A stretch of 64,000 bases of DNA. Origin: an uncultured Lachnospiraceae bacterium (lineage in GTDB: Bacteria; Bacillota; Clostridia; Lachnospirales; Lachnospiraceae). The stretch is from contig CAMEDC010000006.1 in assembly GCA_945913255.1 (NCBI GenBank), positions 1 to 64,000 of the forward strand. The letters run 5' to 3'. The translations under genes and the position numbers were made by a program. Positions 34,599-45,152 of this stretch are shown piece after piece. Position 1 is the stretch's first letter, and every line of letters starts with the position of its first letter. Under the pieces are notes generated by a model that was not told the origin of the DNA, ran no database searches, and saw only the letters and a program-made list of their open reading frames with translations.

Positions 34599-37094
34599 TT
34601 ACTCCTGAAATTCTCTTTCTTTCGCATTTCTCTTTCTTCTGCGCAGGAATACAAGTACCAAAAAGATACCGATACTCACCACGCTCACCGCAATTCCCGC
34701 ATAGAATCCCTTTGGCACATAATGCATTTCTATCCGGTATTCTCCCGGCTCCAGATCAAAAGCCATCAGACAGCCCCCGAACAGTTCTCCCACCGTCTTT
34801 TTACCGTTCATATACACTGTCCAGCCGTCTTCATAGGGAACAGAAAGAATCAGTCTTCCGGCAGTCTGCATGGAAATCTCACCGGAAATCCTGTCACTCT
34901 CCCACTCCACATTCTCCATATGTTGTTCGGAGAGAAGCTGTAATGCCTCTTCCAACACAGTCTCGTCCAGCCGGTAAATGTCCGCATGGATTTCAGGCGT
35001 TTCATCCTCTTCATTTCCGTTTTCCAGAGTAATCCGCTGCCCCTGTTCCAGATATCCGAGATACAAAACGGAACCGTTCTTCAGGTCACTGAAGGTTTCC
35101 TCCACAGTACTTCCGCCAATGTATGTCACTTTTCCTGTTCCACCCGCCGTCAAAGCGGCATAATAGATGCTACCCTCTTTTGCGGTAAATTGGATGTTTT
35201 CTCCTTCATCTTCTGAACTGACTTTCGTAAACAGTTTCCCGGAAATCCCCAGTTCCTCCGTCAACTCGTTCTGAATTCTAATGGCCTGTGTTCCTTCCGG
35301 GATATCGAAGCCCGTAGGCGCAACATACCCAAAAGGCAATACAGCCGTGCACTCATACAGATAGACATCCCCACTCTGCTCCAGCACATGGTAAAGATTG
35401 TTTTCATATTCATCTGAATTTCCAAACATATAGTTGACATTAAGCAATGCCGAAGTAAGTGCCGTCGCACCGTCAAAGCCGTAAAACACCTTACTGTGCC
35501 GCATCCCCAGCTTCTTGTACAAATCCATCACATCGGAATTCATCGTAGATGAAAATACGCTCGCTGTGGGATACCCTGTCAACGTCCCGTCATTTTTTGT
35601 CTTTCGGTCAAATTTTTCCAGACGATAAAGGCTTTCTTCCCTCGCCTTTGTCAGTTCATACAGTGACTGATAATCCTCCTGCTGCCCCAGATAAGCAGAA
35701 CGGCTGGTAGTTGAAATACTGGTATCCAGCGTGTTGATGCTGCACTCTGCAATCACCGCCACAAATGCAACTATTGCAATGGCTTTGTGCGCCTCACGGC
35801 CTTCTCTTGTGCGGTACAAATACAAAAGTACGGCATACAGCGTCACGAACATTAGTGTCAGTAGCTTTACCCCCAGTTCAAAATCCTCATGCTCCACAAA
35901 TTTTTCGCAGAACAGCAAAAAGCCGGCTGCCGCAAGATAGCCGTAGACAATCTGCTGAGAATCCACTTCCTTCACACGCAAATAGGCTTCATAGCACATA
36001 ACCAGAATTAAGAAAATATATATAAAAGATTGCCTTGCCGGAAGAGAATCCGGATAATTCAGCCCGTGCCAGAGAAAGTCCAGCAGATTGGTACTGAAGC
36101 TTAACAGCAGGAAGCCGGCAAGCAGCATCCGGCAGAATTTTTCGCGGATTGCTATCTTTTTGTTCATGAGATACATAGGTACCAGCATCAACACAACGCT
36201 GCCACAGTAGATGTTTGGCCAGTGATCCAGTCCTCTCTCCGTGAACACGCACATGCAATGCCTTGCCAATATATCAAGAATCGGGAAATAGGTCTCCAAT
36301 TTCTCCGGGAAATCCATATCACCAAAGTCCGTCTGAATGATTGCACAGACCTCCGGAATCAGAAGAATCGCCGCCATCCCGCCCGCCAGCAGGGAAAACA
36401 GCGCAAAATATCCGATGCTGCGAAGCCTGCTTTTTTCTGTCACAAGCAAAAGGCAAAAATACAGCACCAGGAAAATGCAAATCATGATGGAAATGTAGTA
36501 ATTTGTCAGGATAGACAGGGCAAGCGTGACACAATACAGCCCCCATTTTCCCTCCTTCACCAGACGTTCCAGCCCCAGGACAATCAGCGGCAGCAAGATC
36601 ACGCAGTCCACCCACATGATGTTATAATTGTATGCCGCCATAAATCCCGAGAATGTATAGAAGCAGGAAAACAGAACCGTTCCCCATTCTTTCGTTCCGA
36701 AATGTCTGCGCAGATAGATGCAGGCGGTAAGTCCGCAAAGTCCCGTTTTTACCACAATCAGGTACCCGATGAATTCAATCAGATAGCGTTCCGGCACGAG
36801 AAGTGCCAGCATATGCAGCGGGCTTGCCAGATAATAGACAAACAGCGCAAGAAAATTGGAACCAATACCCACATTGAAGGAGAAATACAACGTTTCCCCG
36901 CCTCTGATTTTGTGCAGCAATTCACTGAAAAACGGCATGTACTGATGATACAGATCTGCTGACAGAAAACTTCTGTCTCCGAAGGGATAGATTTCGTTTG
37001 CAATAAACATAAGCAGCATGACAAACAGTGGAATCAGAAAGGACATCAATAACGAAACTGTTCCGGAATCTATGGATTTACTCTTTTTTTTCAT
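34599..37094 (-). CDS. YfhO-family membrane glycosyltransferase-like protein
   Basis: The 831-aa protein has about twelve to fourteen membrane helices, with the early luminal loop FGDRSFLSADLYHQYMPFF and an Asp characteristic of GT-C folds. A long extracellular domain follows (about 430-800), with one C-terminal helix and a basic tail. Bacillus and Listeria YfhO-type proteins add sugars to lipoteichoic acid. The start at 37094 has AGGAG seven bases upstream. A pair of palindromic repeats lies directly upstream, and the small membrane protein gene follows. Confidence 0.85.
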   Translation of the reverse strand: MKKKSKSIDSGTVSLLMSFLIPLFVMLLMFIANEIYPFGDRSFLSADLYHQYMPFFSELLHKIRGGETLYFSFNVGIGSNFLALFVYYLASPLHMLALLVPERYLIEFIGYLIVVKTGLCGLTACIYLRRHFGTKEWGTVLFSCFYTFSGFMAAYNYNIMWVDCVILLPLIVLGLERLVKEGKWGLYCVTLALSILTNYYISIMICIFLVLYFCLLLVTEKSRLRSIGYFALFSLLAGGMAAILLIPEVCAIIQTDFGDMDFPEKLETYFPILDILARHCMCVFTERGLDHWPNIYCGSVVLMLVPMYLMNKKIAIREKFCRMLLAGFLLLSFSTNLLDFLWHGLNYPDSLPARQSFIYIFLILVMCYEAYLRVKEVDSQQIVYGYLAAAGFLLFCEKFVEHEDFELGVKLLTLMFVTLYAVLLYLYRTREGREAHKAIAIVAFVAVIAECSINTLDTSISTTSRSAYLGQQEDYQSLYELTKAREESLYRLEKFDRKTKNDGTLTGYPTASVFSSTMNSDVMDLYKKLGMRHSKVFYGFDGATALTSALLNVNYMFGNSDEYENNLYHVLEQSGDVYLYECTAVLPFGYVAPTGFDIPEGTQAIRIQNELTEELGISGKLFTKVSSEDEGENIQFTAKEGSIYYAALTAGGTGKVTYIGGSTVEETFSDLKNGSVLYLGYLEQGQRITLENGNEEDETPEIHADIYRLDETVLEEALQLLSEQHMENVEWESDRISGEISMQTAGRLILSVPYEDGWTVYMNGKKTVGELFGGCLMAFDLEPGEYRIEMHYVPKGFYAGIAVSVVSIGIFLVLVFLRRRKRNAKEREFQE

Positions 37095-37138
37095 GGTTAC
37101 TCCTACTTTTATCAAAAATGAAAGCCCGCCAAAATGCT

Positions 37139-37303
37139 GCGGGCAGAACCTCGAAAATGCTCCGCATTTCCGAGGCCGCTTCGCTCGCCAAATAAGCCAG
37201 CGGGCAGAACCTCGAAAATGCTCCGCATTTCCGAGGCCGCTTCGCTCGCCAAATAATTTCAGGCATGTCAGCTTGTGCTAGCACAGCCGCCATGCCTGAA
37301 ATT
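37139..37303. repeat. Tandem palindromic intergenic repeats
   Basis: Two identical 57-nt units (37139-37195 and 37200-37256) each contain the stem CCTCG...CGAGG. An inverted repeat AATTTCAGGCATG (37255-37267) with CATGCCTGAAATT (37291-37303) follows. No coding function is visible. The second structure may also serve as a terminator. Confidence 0.8.
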
Positions 37304-37441
37304 ACTTGGCTCTGCCCTTTTCGCATATTATACCATCTTTTCTTTTACCTGAAAACTATTATTGATGCATGGGTTTTTCGGTAGTATAATCAGGAACAGC
37401 ATAATATATTGACAAAAGAGTAATTTTATGGGGTCTTCAAA

Positions 37442-38089
37442 ATGAGAATTGCAATTGTAGGAAAAAAAACAGAAACAAATAATTATGTAAAGTATGTGAA
37501 ATCTATCGGTGCAGAGCCGGTTGTTACTTTCAGTATGGGCGATGTTGTACACTGCGGCGGGCTTATCCTGCCGGGCGGTGGAGATATCACCCCTGCTTTT
37601 TACGGTGAAAAAAATCATGGTTCCCGCAATATCAACACCGAGCTTGACATTCTGCAGCTTCAGGCACTGGATCTCTGTATCAGAGAATCCATCCCTGTTC
37701 TCGGCATCTGTAAAGGGCTTCAGATTATCAATGTAGGCTTTGGCGGATCCCTGATACAGGACCTGCCCACTGCCTCAATCCACCGCTATGAGGACGGTGA
37801 CAAATACCATTCCACTGTCACTCTGGAAGATTCCATATTGCACAAGCTGTACGGTGAAAGCCCTGTTGTCAACAGCGCTCATCATCAGGCAATTAAAGAA
37901 CTGGGCAGCGGGCTTTCCGCCATTCAATGGTGCCCCGATGATAACTGCATCGAGGCCATCGTGCATACGCGACTGCCCATTCTTGGCGTACAATGGCACC
38001 CTGAGCGCATTGATGAGAAAAGGGCTATGATTTCCGGGCAGAAGCTTTTGACTTATTTTGCCTCCCTAATCTCTTCTTCCCGGGAATAG
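37442..38089 (+). CDS. Class I glutamine amidotransferase-like hydrolase (peptidase C26)
   Basis: The 215-aa protein belongs to the gamma-glutamyl hydrolase/PuuD group. It has the oxyanion strand ILPGGGDITPAFYGE, nucleophile Cys90 in GICKG, and the catalytic His-x-Glu in GVQWHPE. PuuD enzymes cleave gamma-glutamyl-GABA in polyamine breakdown, and related proteins act on other gamma-glutamyl compounds. The family's GICRG is here GICKG. It converges on and overlaps the Mbeg1-like gene by 65 bp at the 3' ends. Confidence 0.82.
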   Translation: MRIAIVGKKTETNNYVKYVKSIGAEPVVTFSMGDVVHCGGLILPGGGDITPAFYGEKNHGSRNINTELDILQLQALDLCIRESIPVLGICKGLQIINVGFGGSLIQDLPTASIHRYEDGDKYHSTVTLEDSILHKLYGESPVVNSAHHQAIKELGSGLSAIQWCPDDNCIEAIVHTRLPILGVQWHPERIDEKRAMISGQKLLTYFASLISSSRE

Positions 38090-39188
38090 CGTTCTGCGTC
38101 ATTTTCTCCTTCATGTGTTCTCCCGCAATTTCAAACAGTGATTTTACAACCTCCTTCAAAATTTTCGAGGTTTCTCCGTCCACTTCCTTCAGTGCCGCCA
38201 CAATCCCATTCATACTCCGCTTCCATTCAGCTGTAAAATCGATGAGATTGTCGGCCTGGGATGCGGAAATCACCTGATAAAGCGTATCCACAAAGGTTCT
38301 CAACTGCTCCTCATTCAGAGAAAGAATCCACTCATTTAAAGTGTTATCCATCTGCTTTCTCCGCTCGTAGATGTCATTTGCCCTCGCTAGATGTTCCCCC
38401 TCCACAAGCCAGGTATAGGGATCATGCTGTGCAAGCCCGAAGGTTTTGCTTTTTACCACCTGATAGTGCATATCCGACTCAAAAAGCATTCCAACCAGTG
38501 AAGAATTGGGAAGAATTTTCACCACACGATTACGTATCATATCATAATTACATTTCTCCAGGACCTCCGGTCGAAAGCCCGGTCCATCCATACTGTATAT
38601 CTTGATGATGCGCTCCTGTATTTCAGGTCTGCAATTCATCGCGCTGTATACGGCCAGATTTCCCCCCTTCGAGTGACCACCCACATAAAATGGACGCTTG
38701 ATTCGTGATGCCACCGTATTAAGATACCTGACGCTGTACTCCTGCCCGGGAACAGGCGACAGAAATGCCATATTGAAATCCTCTTTCCAACCCACTATCG
38801 TCTCATCCGTACCGCGGTATGCAATATAGATGGTTCCGTCCTCCAGAATGAAAGTAATGGCAGAAAACTGCGTCTCCCACTTTTTTTCTATCACATTGAT
38901 ATAACAATTCAGTTTCAGATTCCGATACCTTCTGCCCGCCAGCATCGCCGATACCAAAGCACGATTCACACTCTCGTATCTCACATCGGCAAACAATTTG
39001 TCAAAATCATCCCGCTCAGCGAGACTGCTCAGCGTTACCGAAGGTCGATTTTCATTCACCTCCGGCACCATGCCGTCAAATTTCAAATAGGAAAGTTGGC
39101 ACAATGCAAGACTGTCCACCTCTGTCATTGGCATTTCCATGAAAGAATAATCTCCGAATTCCTTTAAATAGTTGAGTACTGTTGCCAT
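38025..39188 (-). CDS. Mbeg1-like (DUF2974) alpha/beta hydrolase
   Basis: The 387-aa protein contains the lipase-like nucleophile elbow YVGGHSKGGNLAVYSA and the upstream AYRGTDETIVGWKEDF segment typical of DUF2974 proteins, common in gut Firmicutes. It is predicted to be a cytoplasmic esterase or lipase. The basic C-terminus (KKRLGRQNKSKASARKS) is likely disordered. The substrate is unknown. A hairpin-rich repeat region lies upstream of its start. Confidence 0.85.
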   Translation of the reverse strand: MATVLNYLKEFGDYSFMEMPMTEVDSLALCQLSYLKFDGMVPEVNENRPSVTLSSLAERDDFDKLFADVRYESVNRALVSAMLAGRRYRNLKLNCYINVIEKKWETQFSAITFILEDGTIYIAYRGTDETIVGWKEDFNMAFLSPVPGQEYSVRYLNTVASRIKRPFYVGGHSKGGNLAVYSAMNCRPEIQERIIKIYSMDGPGFRPEVLEKCNYDMIRNRVVKILPNSSLVGMLFESDMHYQVVKSKTFGLAQHDPYTWLVEGEHLARANDIYERRKQMDNTLNEWILSLNEEQLRTFVDTLYQVISASQADNLIDFTAEWKRSMNGIVAALKEVDGETSKILKEVVKSLFEIAGEHMKEKMTQNAIPGKKRLGRQNKSKASARKS

Positions 39189-39220
39189 ATTGATATCTCC
39201 AGATTAATACTTTACTAAAG

Positions 39221-39390
39221 CTGCTTCACGCGACCACTCGCAAACTCGCTGCTTACGCAGCTTTACGCGACCACTCGCAAACCCGCGCTGTCGCGCTCTA
39301 TTGTCTGCTGCGCAGACTGTTTGCTCGTTAATACGGCTGGAAAAATGAATGTCGCTTCGCGCCGCTCATTTTTCTTCAGCCTGTATTATA
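39221..39390. repeat. Hairpin-rich repeat between Mbeg1-like and MCP genes
   Basis: ACGCGACCACTCGCAAAC occurs at 39228-39245 and 39265-39282, with hairpins GCTGC/GCAGC and GTCTGC/GCAGAC. A long imperfect stem TAATACGGCTGG...AAAAATGA pairs with TCATTTTT...CAGCCTGTATTA (about 39329-39388). It is probably a dispersed repeat. Confidence 0.7.
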
Positions 39391-39513
39391 TCATTAATAT
39401 CTCACGAATCACACTGAATCGTGAAATTTAATTGAATTTTAATCTTATTTGTGGTATTTTATTATTATAATTTTACAAATTTTTTCCAAATTATACATCC
39501 ATGGAGGCACATT

Positions 39514-41244
39514 ATGTCAAAATCCAAAAAGACTGGAAAGAAAATCTTTGGATTACAAAAAAAAATCCTGTTAGTTACCATTCCTCTGCTGGTGGTTTCT
39601 TTTGTCACCACTGCTGCCATTATATTCACGAGTACCGGACAGACTCTTCTCGCAAATTCTAAACGGGCTCTTGTATCGGAAACAAATGCCAATACTACAT
39701 TGGTAGAAAATTCCATTCTGGCTTCTACAGGAAGCAGAACCCTATCTGATGCATACCTTCAGCTCATTTATCTTCCCCAAAAGCTGGAACCCGTTTTTGA
39801 GACTGTTTCACAGATTACCATTATGGAAGACGGATATATGTTTATGGTAAACAGTGAAAATTATAAAATCATTGCACACCATGATTCCGCTTTGGTTGAC
39901 ACTGTTCTCACAGAATATACAGCCGGGAGCTTTTTAGGTGATATTGCTACAGAAATATCAAATAATACCACCGGACTTTTCTCTGTCTCAGATGGTCTGA
40001 CCGAGTACTATGCCATTCTCTCCTATATAGAAGGCACCCCTTATGTTCTCGTCGCCTGCATTAACCAGAATACCATACTGAGCGAACTTGCATACCTGCT
40101 CATGAATATCTCTATTGTATTTATCGTGGTTTTGGTACTGATTATTATTTCGCTTACCCTGTTCCTGCAAAAGACACTGAAGCCCATCAATGTACTGACC
40201 AATACCCTGACCACCATTACTGACGGTGATTTCACGGTTAACGTATCCGCCAGGGGAAATGATGAAATTTCTCATATGGGAAATTCCCTCAACAACTTTG
40301 TTACCATTATGAGGGATATTATTTCCGATATCCGCACCATTTCCGAACAGCTGGATCAATCCGGCAAAACCACGAAACAAATAGCCGGAAATCTGAATCA
40401 GTCCGCAGCTTCTCAGGCAGACTCCATGAGTGATGTCAAGGTTACAATCGACCAGGTTGCTACCGGTATTCAGGATCTTGCCCTGCATGCCACCACTCTT
40501 TCACAGGTAGTAGACGACACCAATCAGCGCGGTGGTGAGGCAAAGCAAAGCATGCAGCAGACTGTCGATGTTGCAACGCGCGGTCGGGCAGACATGGAAG
40601 AAGTAAACAGAGCCATGGATTCCATTGTAGATTCTATGGAACAGCTGGAAAAGCTCGTAATGAATGTCGGAAATTCAACAGAACAGATTAATACCATGGT
40701 AGGTATCATCAGCGACATCTCCGACCAGACAAACCTGTTGTCACTGAATGCCGCTATTGAAGCCGCCAGAGCCGGTGAAGCCGGAAGAGGATTTGCAGTC
40801 GTAGCGGAAGAAATCCGGAAGCTGGCAGAGGTAAGCGCCTCTTCCGCATCCCAGATTTCAGACATCATAGCACAGGTTAACTCGCAGGTTTCTTATATGG
40901 TACAGCAGACCTCACAGAGTGTTTCCTATATCAAAGATAATTCCGCAAAGATTACCGCCTCCTGTGATATTTTTGAACGAATTTACAAAAATGTGGCAGA
41001 CGCCGATGTACTGCTGACTGAAATTGTAAATCAGATTGCCCATGTGGATGACGTGGCTACCAATATCGCCGCTCTCTCCGAGGAGCAGTCAGCCAGCACG
41101 GAAGAAATTCTGGCATCCACCGAAGTTCTGGCGGAAGCTTCTCTACAGTTTTCAGAAGACAGCCGCCAGGTTGCCAAAGGAGCGGATGAAGTTGCTGATG
41201 CCTCCTTTGCGCTTGCAGAGCATATGCGGAAATTCAAGATTTAA
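39514..41244 (+). CDS. Methyl-accepting chemotaxis protein
   Basis: The 576-aa protein has an N-terminal helix (30-55), a Cache-type extracellular sensor (about 60-215, with [20 protein letters not shown]), a second helix (220-245) and HAMP ([20 protein letters not shown]). A long signalling coiled coil carries the conserved hairpin tip [20 protein letters not shown]. It signals to CheA/CheW and so implies motility. The start at 39514 follows GGAGG. The ligand is unknown. It stands alone, ending at the terminator at 41322-41364. Confidence 0.93.
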   Translation: MSKSKKTGKKIFGLQKKILLVTIPLLVVSFVTTAAIIFTSTGQTLLANSKRALVSETNANTTLVENSILASTGSRTLSDAYLQLIYLPQKLEPVFETVSQITIMEDGYMFMVNSENYKIIAHHDSALVDTVLTEYTAGSFLGDIATEISNNTTGLFSVSDGLTEYYAILSYIEGTPYVLVACINQNTILSELAYLLMNISIVFIVVLVLIIISLTLFLQKTLKPINVLTNTLTTITDGDFTVNVSARGNDEISHMGNSLNNFVTIMRDIISDIRTISEQLDQSGKTTKQIAGNLNQSAASQADSMSDVKVTIDQVATGIQDLALHATTLSQVVDDTNQRGGEAKQSMQQTVDVATRGRADMEEVNRAMDSIVDSMEQLEKLVMNVGNSTEQINTMVGIISDISDQTNLLSLNAAIEAARAGEAGRGFAVVAEEIRKLAEVSASSASQISDIIAQVNSQVSYMVQQTSQSVSYIKDNSAKITASCDIFERIYKNVADADVLLTEIVNQIAHVDDVATNIAALSEEQSASTEEILASTEVLAEASLQFSEDSRQVAKGADEVADASFALAEHMRKFKI

Positions 41245-41321
41245 TACAAGCTATCGTTTGGAACTTCAAAATATAGAGTACCTGATACAAAAGATTTCAT
41301 ATACATTTGCTGAATGTACAT

Positions 41322-41364
41322 AAAAAGCAGCTGGTCGTCCGTATATTGGATCAGCTGCTTTTTT
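41322..41364. terminator. Convergent terminator
   Basis: AAAAAGCAGCTG (41322-41333) pairs with CAGCTGCTTTTTT (41352-41364). It serves both the chemoreceptor (plus) and citrate synthase (minus). Confidence 0.88.
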
Positions 41365-41410
41365 CTGCTTTTTTGCCTGTTTCTTTTATTCTGTTTCTTT
41401 TGAACCTTTA

Positions 41411-42757
41411 TTATCGTTCTTCCATATCCACATATTCCCGCTCCTGCATCACGCTCTTGTAGGCAGGACGGATGATCTTATCCATATTGATTAACTCTTC
41501 TATCCGATGGGCACTCCACCCAACGATTCTGGCAATGGCAAAAATCGGTGTATACATTTCCAGCGGGATTTCCAGCATGCTGTACACAAAACCGCTGTAA
41601 AAGTCCACATTGGCACTGACGCCTTTATAGATACGTGCTTTCTCCGAGATAACTTCCGGTGCCAGACGCTCTATCATGGAATACAGTGCAAAATCCTTTT
41701 CGCGTCCCTTTGCCGTGGCAAGCTGATGTACAAACCCCTTAAACACCTGGGCTCTTGGATCAGACAAAGAGTATACCGCATGCCCCATTCCATAAATCAG
41801 TCCCTTTTTGTCAAAAGCCTCCTTGTTCAGGATTTTCTTCAGATAAACTCTCACCGCATCCTCGTCTTCCCAGTCGGACACGTTCGCTTCAATATCACGC
41901 ATCATTTCCACAACCTTGATATTGGCTCCGCCATGCTTCGGTCCTTTCAGTGAGGATAATGCTGCTGCAATAACTGAATAAGTATCCGCTCCGGAGGACG
42001 TCACCACACGTGTCGTAAAGGTCGAATTATTACCGCCGCCGTGCTCCATATGCAGTACCAGCGCAATGTCAAGCACGGTTGCCTCGAGCTCTGTATATTG
42101 TTTATCCGGTCTGAGCATCATCAGAAGATTTTCTGCCGTGGAAAGCTTCTTGGAAGGCCGGTGAATATACATGCTTTCGTCATTCTGGTAATGATTGTAG
42201 GCATGATACCCATAAACTGCCAGCATGGGAAATACACTGATTAATCCGATACATTGACGTAGCACGTTCTCTACGGATGTATCACTGCAGTTTTTATCAT
42301 ACGATGCCAGTGTTAAAACGCTTCTCGTCAACGAATTCATGATATCGCTGCTGGGTGCTTTCATAATAACATCCCTGGTAAAATTTGTCGGAAGCGTTCT
42401 GTGGGAAGCCAGTATGTCTCTGAATTCCTTCAACTGTGCCTCTGTGGGAAGTTCACCGAACAGCAACAGATAAGCCACTTCCTCAAACCCGTAATGCTTT
42501 CCCCGAAATCCCCGGACAAGTTCAATACAGTCATAGCCTCGATACCAGAGTTTTCCCTCACACGGTGTCTTAACCCCATCCACCATCTGAAAGGATTCAA
42601 TTCTGGAAATATTCGTCAGCCCTGTCACCACACCGTTTCCGTTTTTATCACGTAGCCCTCTCTGTACATCATACTCATCAAAAAGAGCCGGCTCCAGTTT
42701 ATCCGCATGCCTGCATAATAATGCGTAATCCTTTAAATAACTTTCATTCTTCTTCAA
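41411..42757 (-). CDS. gltA: Citrate synthase
   Basis: The 448-aa protein has the citrate synthase signature region LHMEHGGGNNSTFTTR, catalytic His in GPKHGGAN and a downstream GMGHAVYSLSDPRAQVF loop with the third catalytic residue. It condenses oxaloacetate and acetyl-CoA, probably as the first step of glutamate synthesis in this anaerobe. It lies alone between two terminators. The length and N-terminal KDYALLCRHADKLEP match the clostridial type. Confidence 0.92.
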   Translation of the reverse strand: MKKNESYLKDYALLCRHADKLEPALFDEYDVQRGLRDKNGNGVVTGLTNISRIESFQMVDGVKTPCEGKLWYRGYDCIELVRGFRGKHYGFEEVAYLLLFGELPTEAQLKEFRDILASHRTLPTNFTRDVIMKAPSSDIMNSLTRSVLTLASYDKNCSDTSVENVLRQCIGLISVFPMLAVYGYHAYNHYQNDESMYIHRPSKKLSTAENLLMMLRPDKQYTELEATVLDIALVLHMEHGGGNNSTFTTRVVTSSGADTYSVIAAALSSLKGPKHGGANIKVVEMMRDIEANVSDWEDEDAVRVYLKKILNKEAFDKKGLIYGMGHAVYSLSDPRAQVFKGFVHQLATAKGREKDFALYSMIERLAPEVISEKARIYKGVSANVDFYSGFVYSMLEIPLEMYTPIFAIARIVGWSAHRIEELINMDKIIRPAYKSVMQEREYVDMEER

Positions 42758-42899
42758 TAAAACTACCTCCTTATATCCCTTATGAACCCCTTGGCGTATC
42801 CACGCGGAGATTTCCGCTTCTGCGACTTGTATATCTATCTTATCTTTTTTTGAGGTGTCATGTCAATTAAAAAAACATAAAATTATATAAGGAAATGAT

Positions 42900-42931
42900 A
42901 AAAGGGTTCCGCCTTTACACGAAACCCTTTT
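42900..42931 (-). terminator. Terminator at the end of the BMC operon
   Basis: AAAAGGGTT pairs with AACCCTTTT. It is downstream of the YqeY-like gene on the minus strand and has a moderate T-tail (TTTTATCATTT). Confidence 0.65.
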
Positions 42932-42964
42932 ACGCATATTCATACAGTTTATGCAGTATAGACC

Positions 42965-43402
42965 TTATTTACACAGTTCAGCTACAGTCTCATTGATTAC
43001 TTTGCCGTCTGCCTTGCCCTTTAATTCTGCCATAACAGCCTTCATAATCTGCCCTTTGTTTTTCGTGGCGACTATCTCAGCGAAGTGTGTTTCTATATAT
43101 GCCTTCACTTCTTCCGAAGACATCATCTTCGGCGCATATTCTGAAATCACATCGTACCGTGTCTGATATTCAGCCAAAAGGTCAGTTCGATCTGCCGGGC
43201 AGGCATCGAGCTGCTCCTTCACAGTCTTTAACTCTTTGAGAATCACCCGGTCAACAAGATCTGTCGGCACATCCTCGCGGCATCCTTCGTCAATAGCAGC
43301 CTTCTTTACAGCTGACACCAGAGAGGAAATGGCATCCTTTCTCTCCTTATCACGTGCTTTCATGGCTGCAACCATGTCACTTCTCAACTGTTCTAATTCC
43401 AT
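42965..43402 (-). CDS. GatB/YqeY domain protein
   Basis: The 145-aa all-helical YqeY domain has the N-terminal MVAAMKARDKERKDAISSLVSAVK and the C-terminal NKGQIMKAVMAELKGKADGKVINETV, typical of the tRNA-amidotransferase-related tail. Stand-alone YqeY proteins have no firm function. The gene is 40 bp downstream of fucO and may simply be the last gene read by the microcompartment transcript. Confidence 0.88.
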   Translation of the reverse strand: MELEQLRSDMVAAMKARDKERKDAISSLVSAVKKAAIDEGCREDVPTDLVDRVILKELKTVKEQLDACPADRTDLLAEYQTRYDVISEYAPKMMSSEEVKAYIETHFAEIVATKNKGQIMKAVMAELKGKADGKVINETVAELCK

Positions 43403-43442
43403 TCTGATACCTTGCCTTTCCGTTTACCTTACAGCTTATCCC

Positions 43443-44591
43443 TTACAAAAGAGATTCATACAATTTGGTGATATCTTCCACGCTGGTCTCCTTCGGATTA
43501 CCGGGTCTGCAGGCATCATCATATGCTGACTGTGCCAGGAAAGGAATATCCTCTCTCTTGACAATATCCTTCAGATCCGCAGGGATGCCCACGTCCTGAG
43601 AAAGCTTCTTCACAGCATCGATGGCAGCCTTTCTATATTCTGCCTGACTCATGGAATCAACACCCTCTACGCCCATGGCTCTCGCAATCTCACGATACTT
43701 CTCACCGGTTGCCTCTGCGTTATATTCCATAACAGTAGGAAGAATAATAGCATTTGCCACACCGTGAGGGGTATCATACAATGCACCCAGAGGATGTGCC
43801 ATAGAATGAACAATTCCCAATCCAACGTTGGAGAATCCCATGCCTGCAACATACTGTCCCAGTGCCATTCCTTCACGGCCTTCCGGTGTGTTTGCAACTG
43901 CGCCTCGCAGGCTTCTGGCAATAATTTCAATTGCTTTCAGGTGGAACATATCGGAAAGTTCCCAAGCACCTGCCGTAATGTATCCCTCAATAGCATGGGT
44001 CAATGCATCCATACCGGTCGCAGCGGTCAGACCTTTCGGCATGGAGGACATCATATCAGAATCAACGAATGCCACCACGGGAATATCCTTAGGGTCAACG
44101 CAAACCATCTTACGATTCTTTTCCGTATCGGTAATAACATAATTAATGGTAACCTCTGCTGCTGTTCCCGCTGTGGTAGGTACCGCAAAAATAGGAACCG
44201 ACTTATTCTTTGTAGGTGCCACACCCTCCAGACTTCTGATATCCGCAAAATCAGGGTTTGCAATTACAATACCGATACCTTTTGCCGTATCCATGGAAGA
44301 ACCGCCGCCGATTGCAATCAGATAATCTGCTCCTGCTTTCTTAAATGCCTCCACACCAAGCTGAACATTCTCGATGGTGGGATTGGGTTTAATGTTGGAA
44401 TAAATCTCATAGACAAGTCCCGCCTTGTCCAAAACATCCGTAACCTTCTTTGTCACACCGAAACGAATCAAATCCGGATCAGAACAAATTAATGCCTTCT
44501 GAAATCCCCTGCCCTTAGCTTCGGTAGCAATCTCCTGAATTGCACCCGCTCCATGATATGAAGTCTCATTCAATACAAATCTGTTTGCCAT
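43443..44591 (-). CDS. fucO: Lactaldehyde reductase (1,2-propanediol oxidoreductase)
   Basis: The 382-aa group III iron-dependent alcohol dehydrogenase has the NAD loop IGGGSSMDTAKG and metal ligands in DALTHAIEGY and HSMAHPLGALYDTPHG. It agrees with FucO from start to end. It reduces the lactaldehyde made by RhaD and FucA to 1,2-propanediol, the substrate of the glycyl radical dehydratase. It has no encapsulation peptide, so it may work in the cytosol. It is near the end of the long operon, 62 bp after the small unknown gene. Confidence 0.92.
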   Translation of the reverse strand: MANRFVLNETSYHGAGAIQEIATEAKGRGFQKALICSDPDLIRFGVTKKVTDVLDKAGLVYEIYSNIKPNPTIENVQLGVEAFKKAGADYLIAIGGGSSMDTAKGIGIVIANPDFADIRSLEGVAPTKNKSVPIFAVPTTAGTAAEVTINYVITDTEKNRKMVCVDPKDIPVVAFVDSDMMSSMPKGLTAATGMDALTHAIEGYITAGAWELSDMFHLKAIEIIARSLRGAVANTPEGREGMALGQYVAGMGFSNVGLGIVHSMAHPLGALYDTPHGVANAIILPTVMEYNAEATGEKYREIARAMGVEGVDSMSQAEYRKAAIDAVKKLSQDVGIPADLKDIVKREDIPFLAQSAYDDACRPGNPKETSVEDITKLYESLL

Positions 44592-44653
44592 AAGTAATTC
44601 CTCCTGTTCTTTTTCTTTGCTATATTTTGCCGCCTCTTCCGGCGAAAAACTAC

Positions 44654-45127
44654 TTACTGTACAACACCGACAAAATGCTTCTGAATCAGATCCTTACGCT
44701 GCTGTTCCAGGACGAAAAACGCAAGATCCTTTGGCTCATCAATATGATACCTGGCACGGATAAAGCGCTCCATGGCATTCTGAATATTGAAAAGCGTAGC
44801 TTTCGTCGTCTCTTTTGCAGTGGCATCTCTACAGGTTTCAAACCGGAATATAATACTCCAGTTTCCAAGAATCTCGTTGTGATTTTTCCCGGTCTCATCC
44901 TGCACCACCTCTGCAGTAATGCGGATTCCTGTCACATCCATCCGTTCCGGCGGTTCCTCAATCCACTTGTATCCCGTCACATTTCGCAGGGCACCGCAGA
45001 ACATTCCCCTGAGTATCTCGTTAGCCTTGTGCTCCAATCCGTCACACTGCAGACTGATTGTCTCCAGGAACCAGGCAAACTCAAAATCCGGGTCTATCTT
45101 CCCATTGCTCTTTACTCCATCGTACAT
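44654..45127 (-). CDS. Unknown protein in the BMC operon
   Basis: I do not recognise this protein of about 157 aa. It looks like a mixed alpha/beta domain with strands IRITAEVVQDETG and WSIIFRFETCRD and a C-terminal helical end (FNIQNAMERFIRARYHI). The start is taken at 45127 because AAAAGG sits nine bases upstream; GTG 45145 is possible. It lies 25 bp after the small basic protein gene and before fucO. Its steady place beside a ParA-like ATPase suggests a partner or adaptor role, by context only. Confidence 0.65.
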   Translation of the reverse strand: MYDGVKSNGKIDPDFEFAWFLETISLQCDGLEHKANEILRGMFCGALRNVTGYKWIEEPPERMDVTGIRITAEVVQDETGKNHNEILGNWSIIFRFETCRDATAKETTKATLFNIQNAMERFIRARYHIDEPKDLAFFVLEQQRKDLIQKHFVGVVQ

Positions 45128-45152
45128 CCGTCTCATCCTTTTCACTGAGAAT

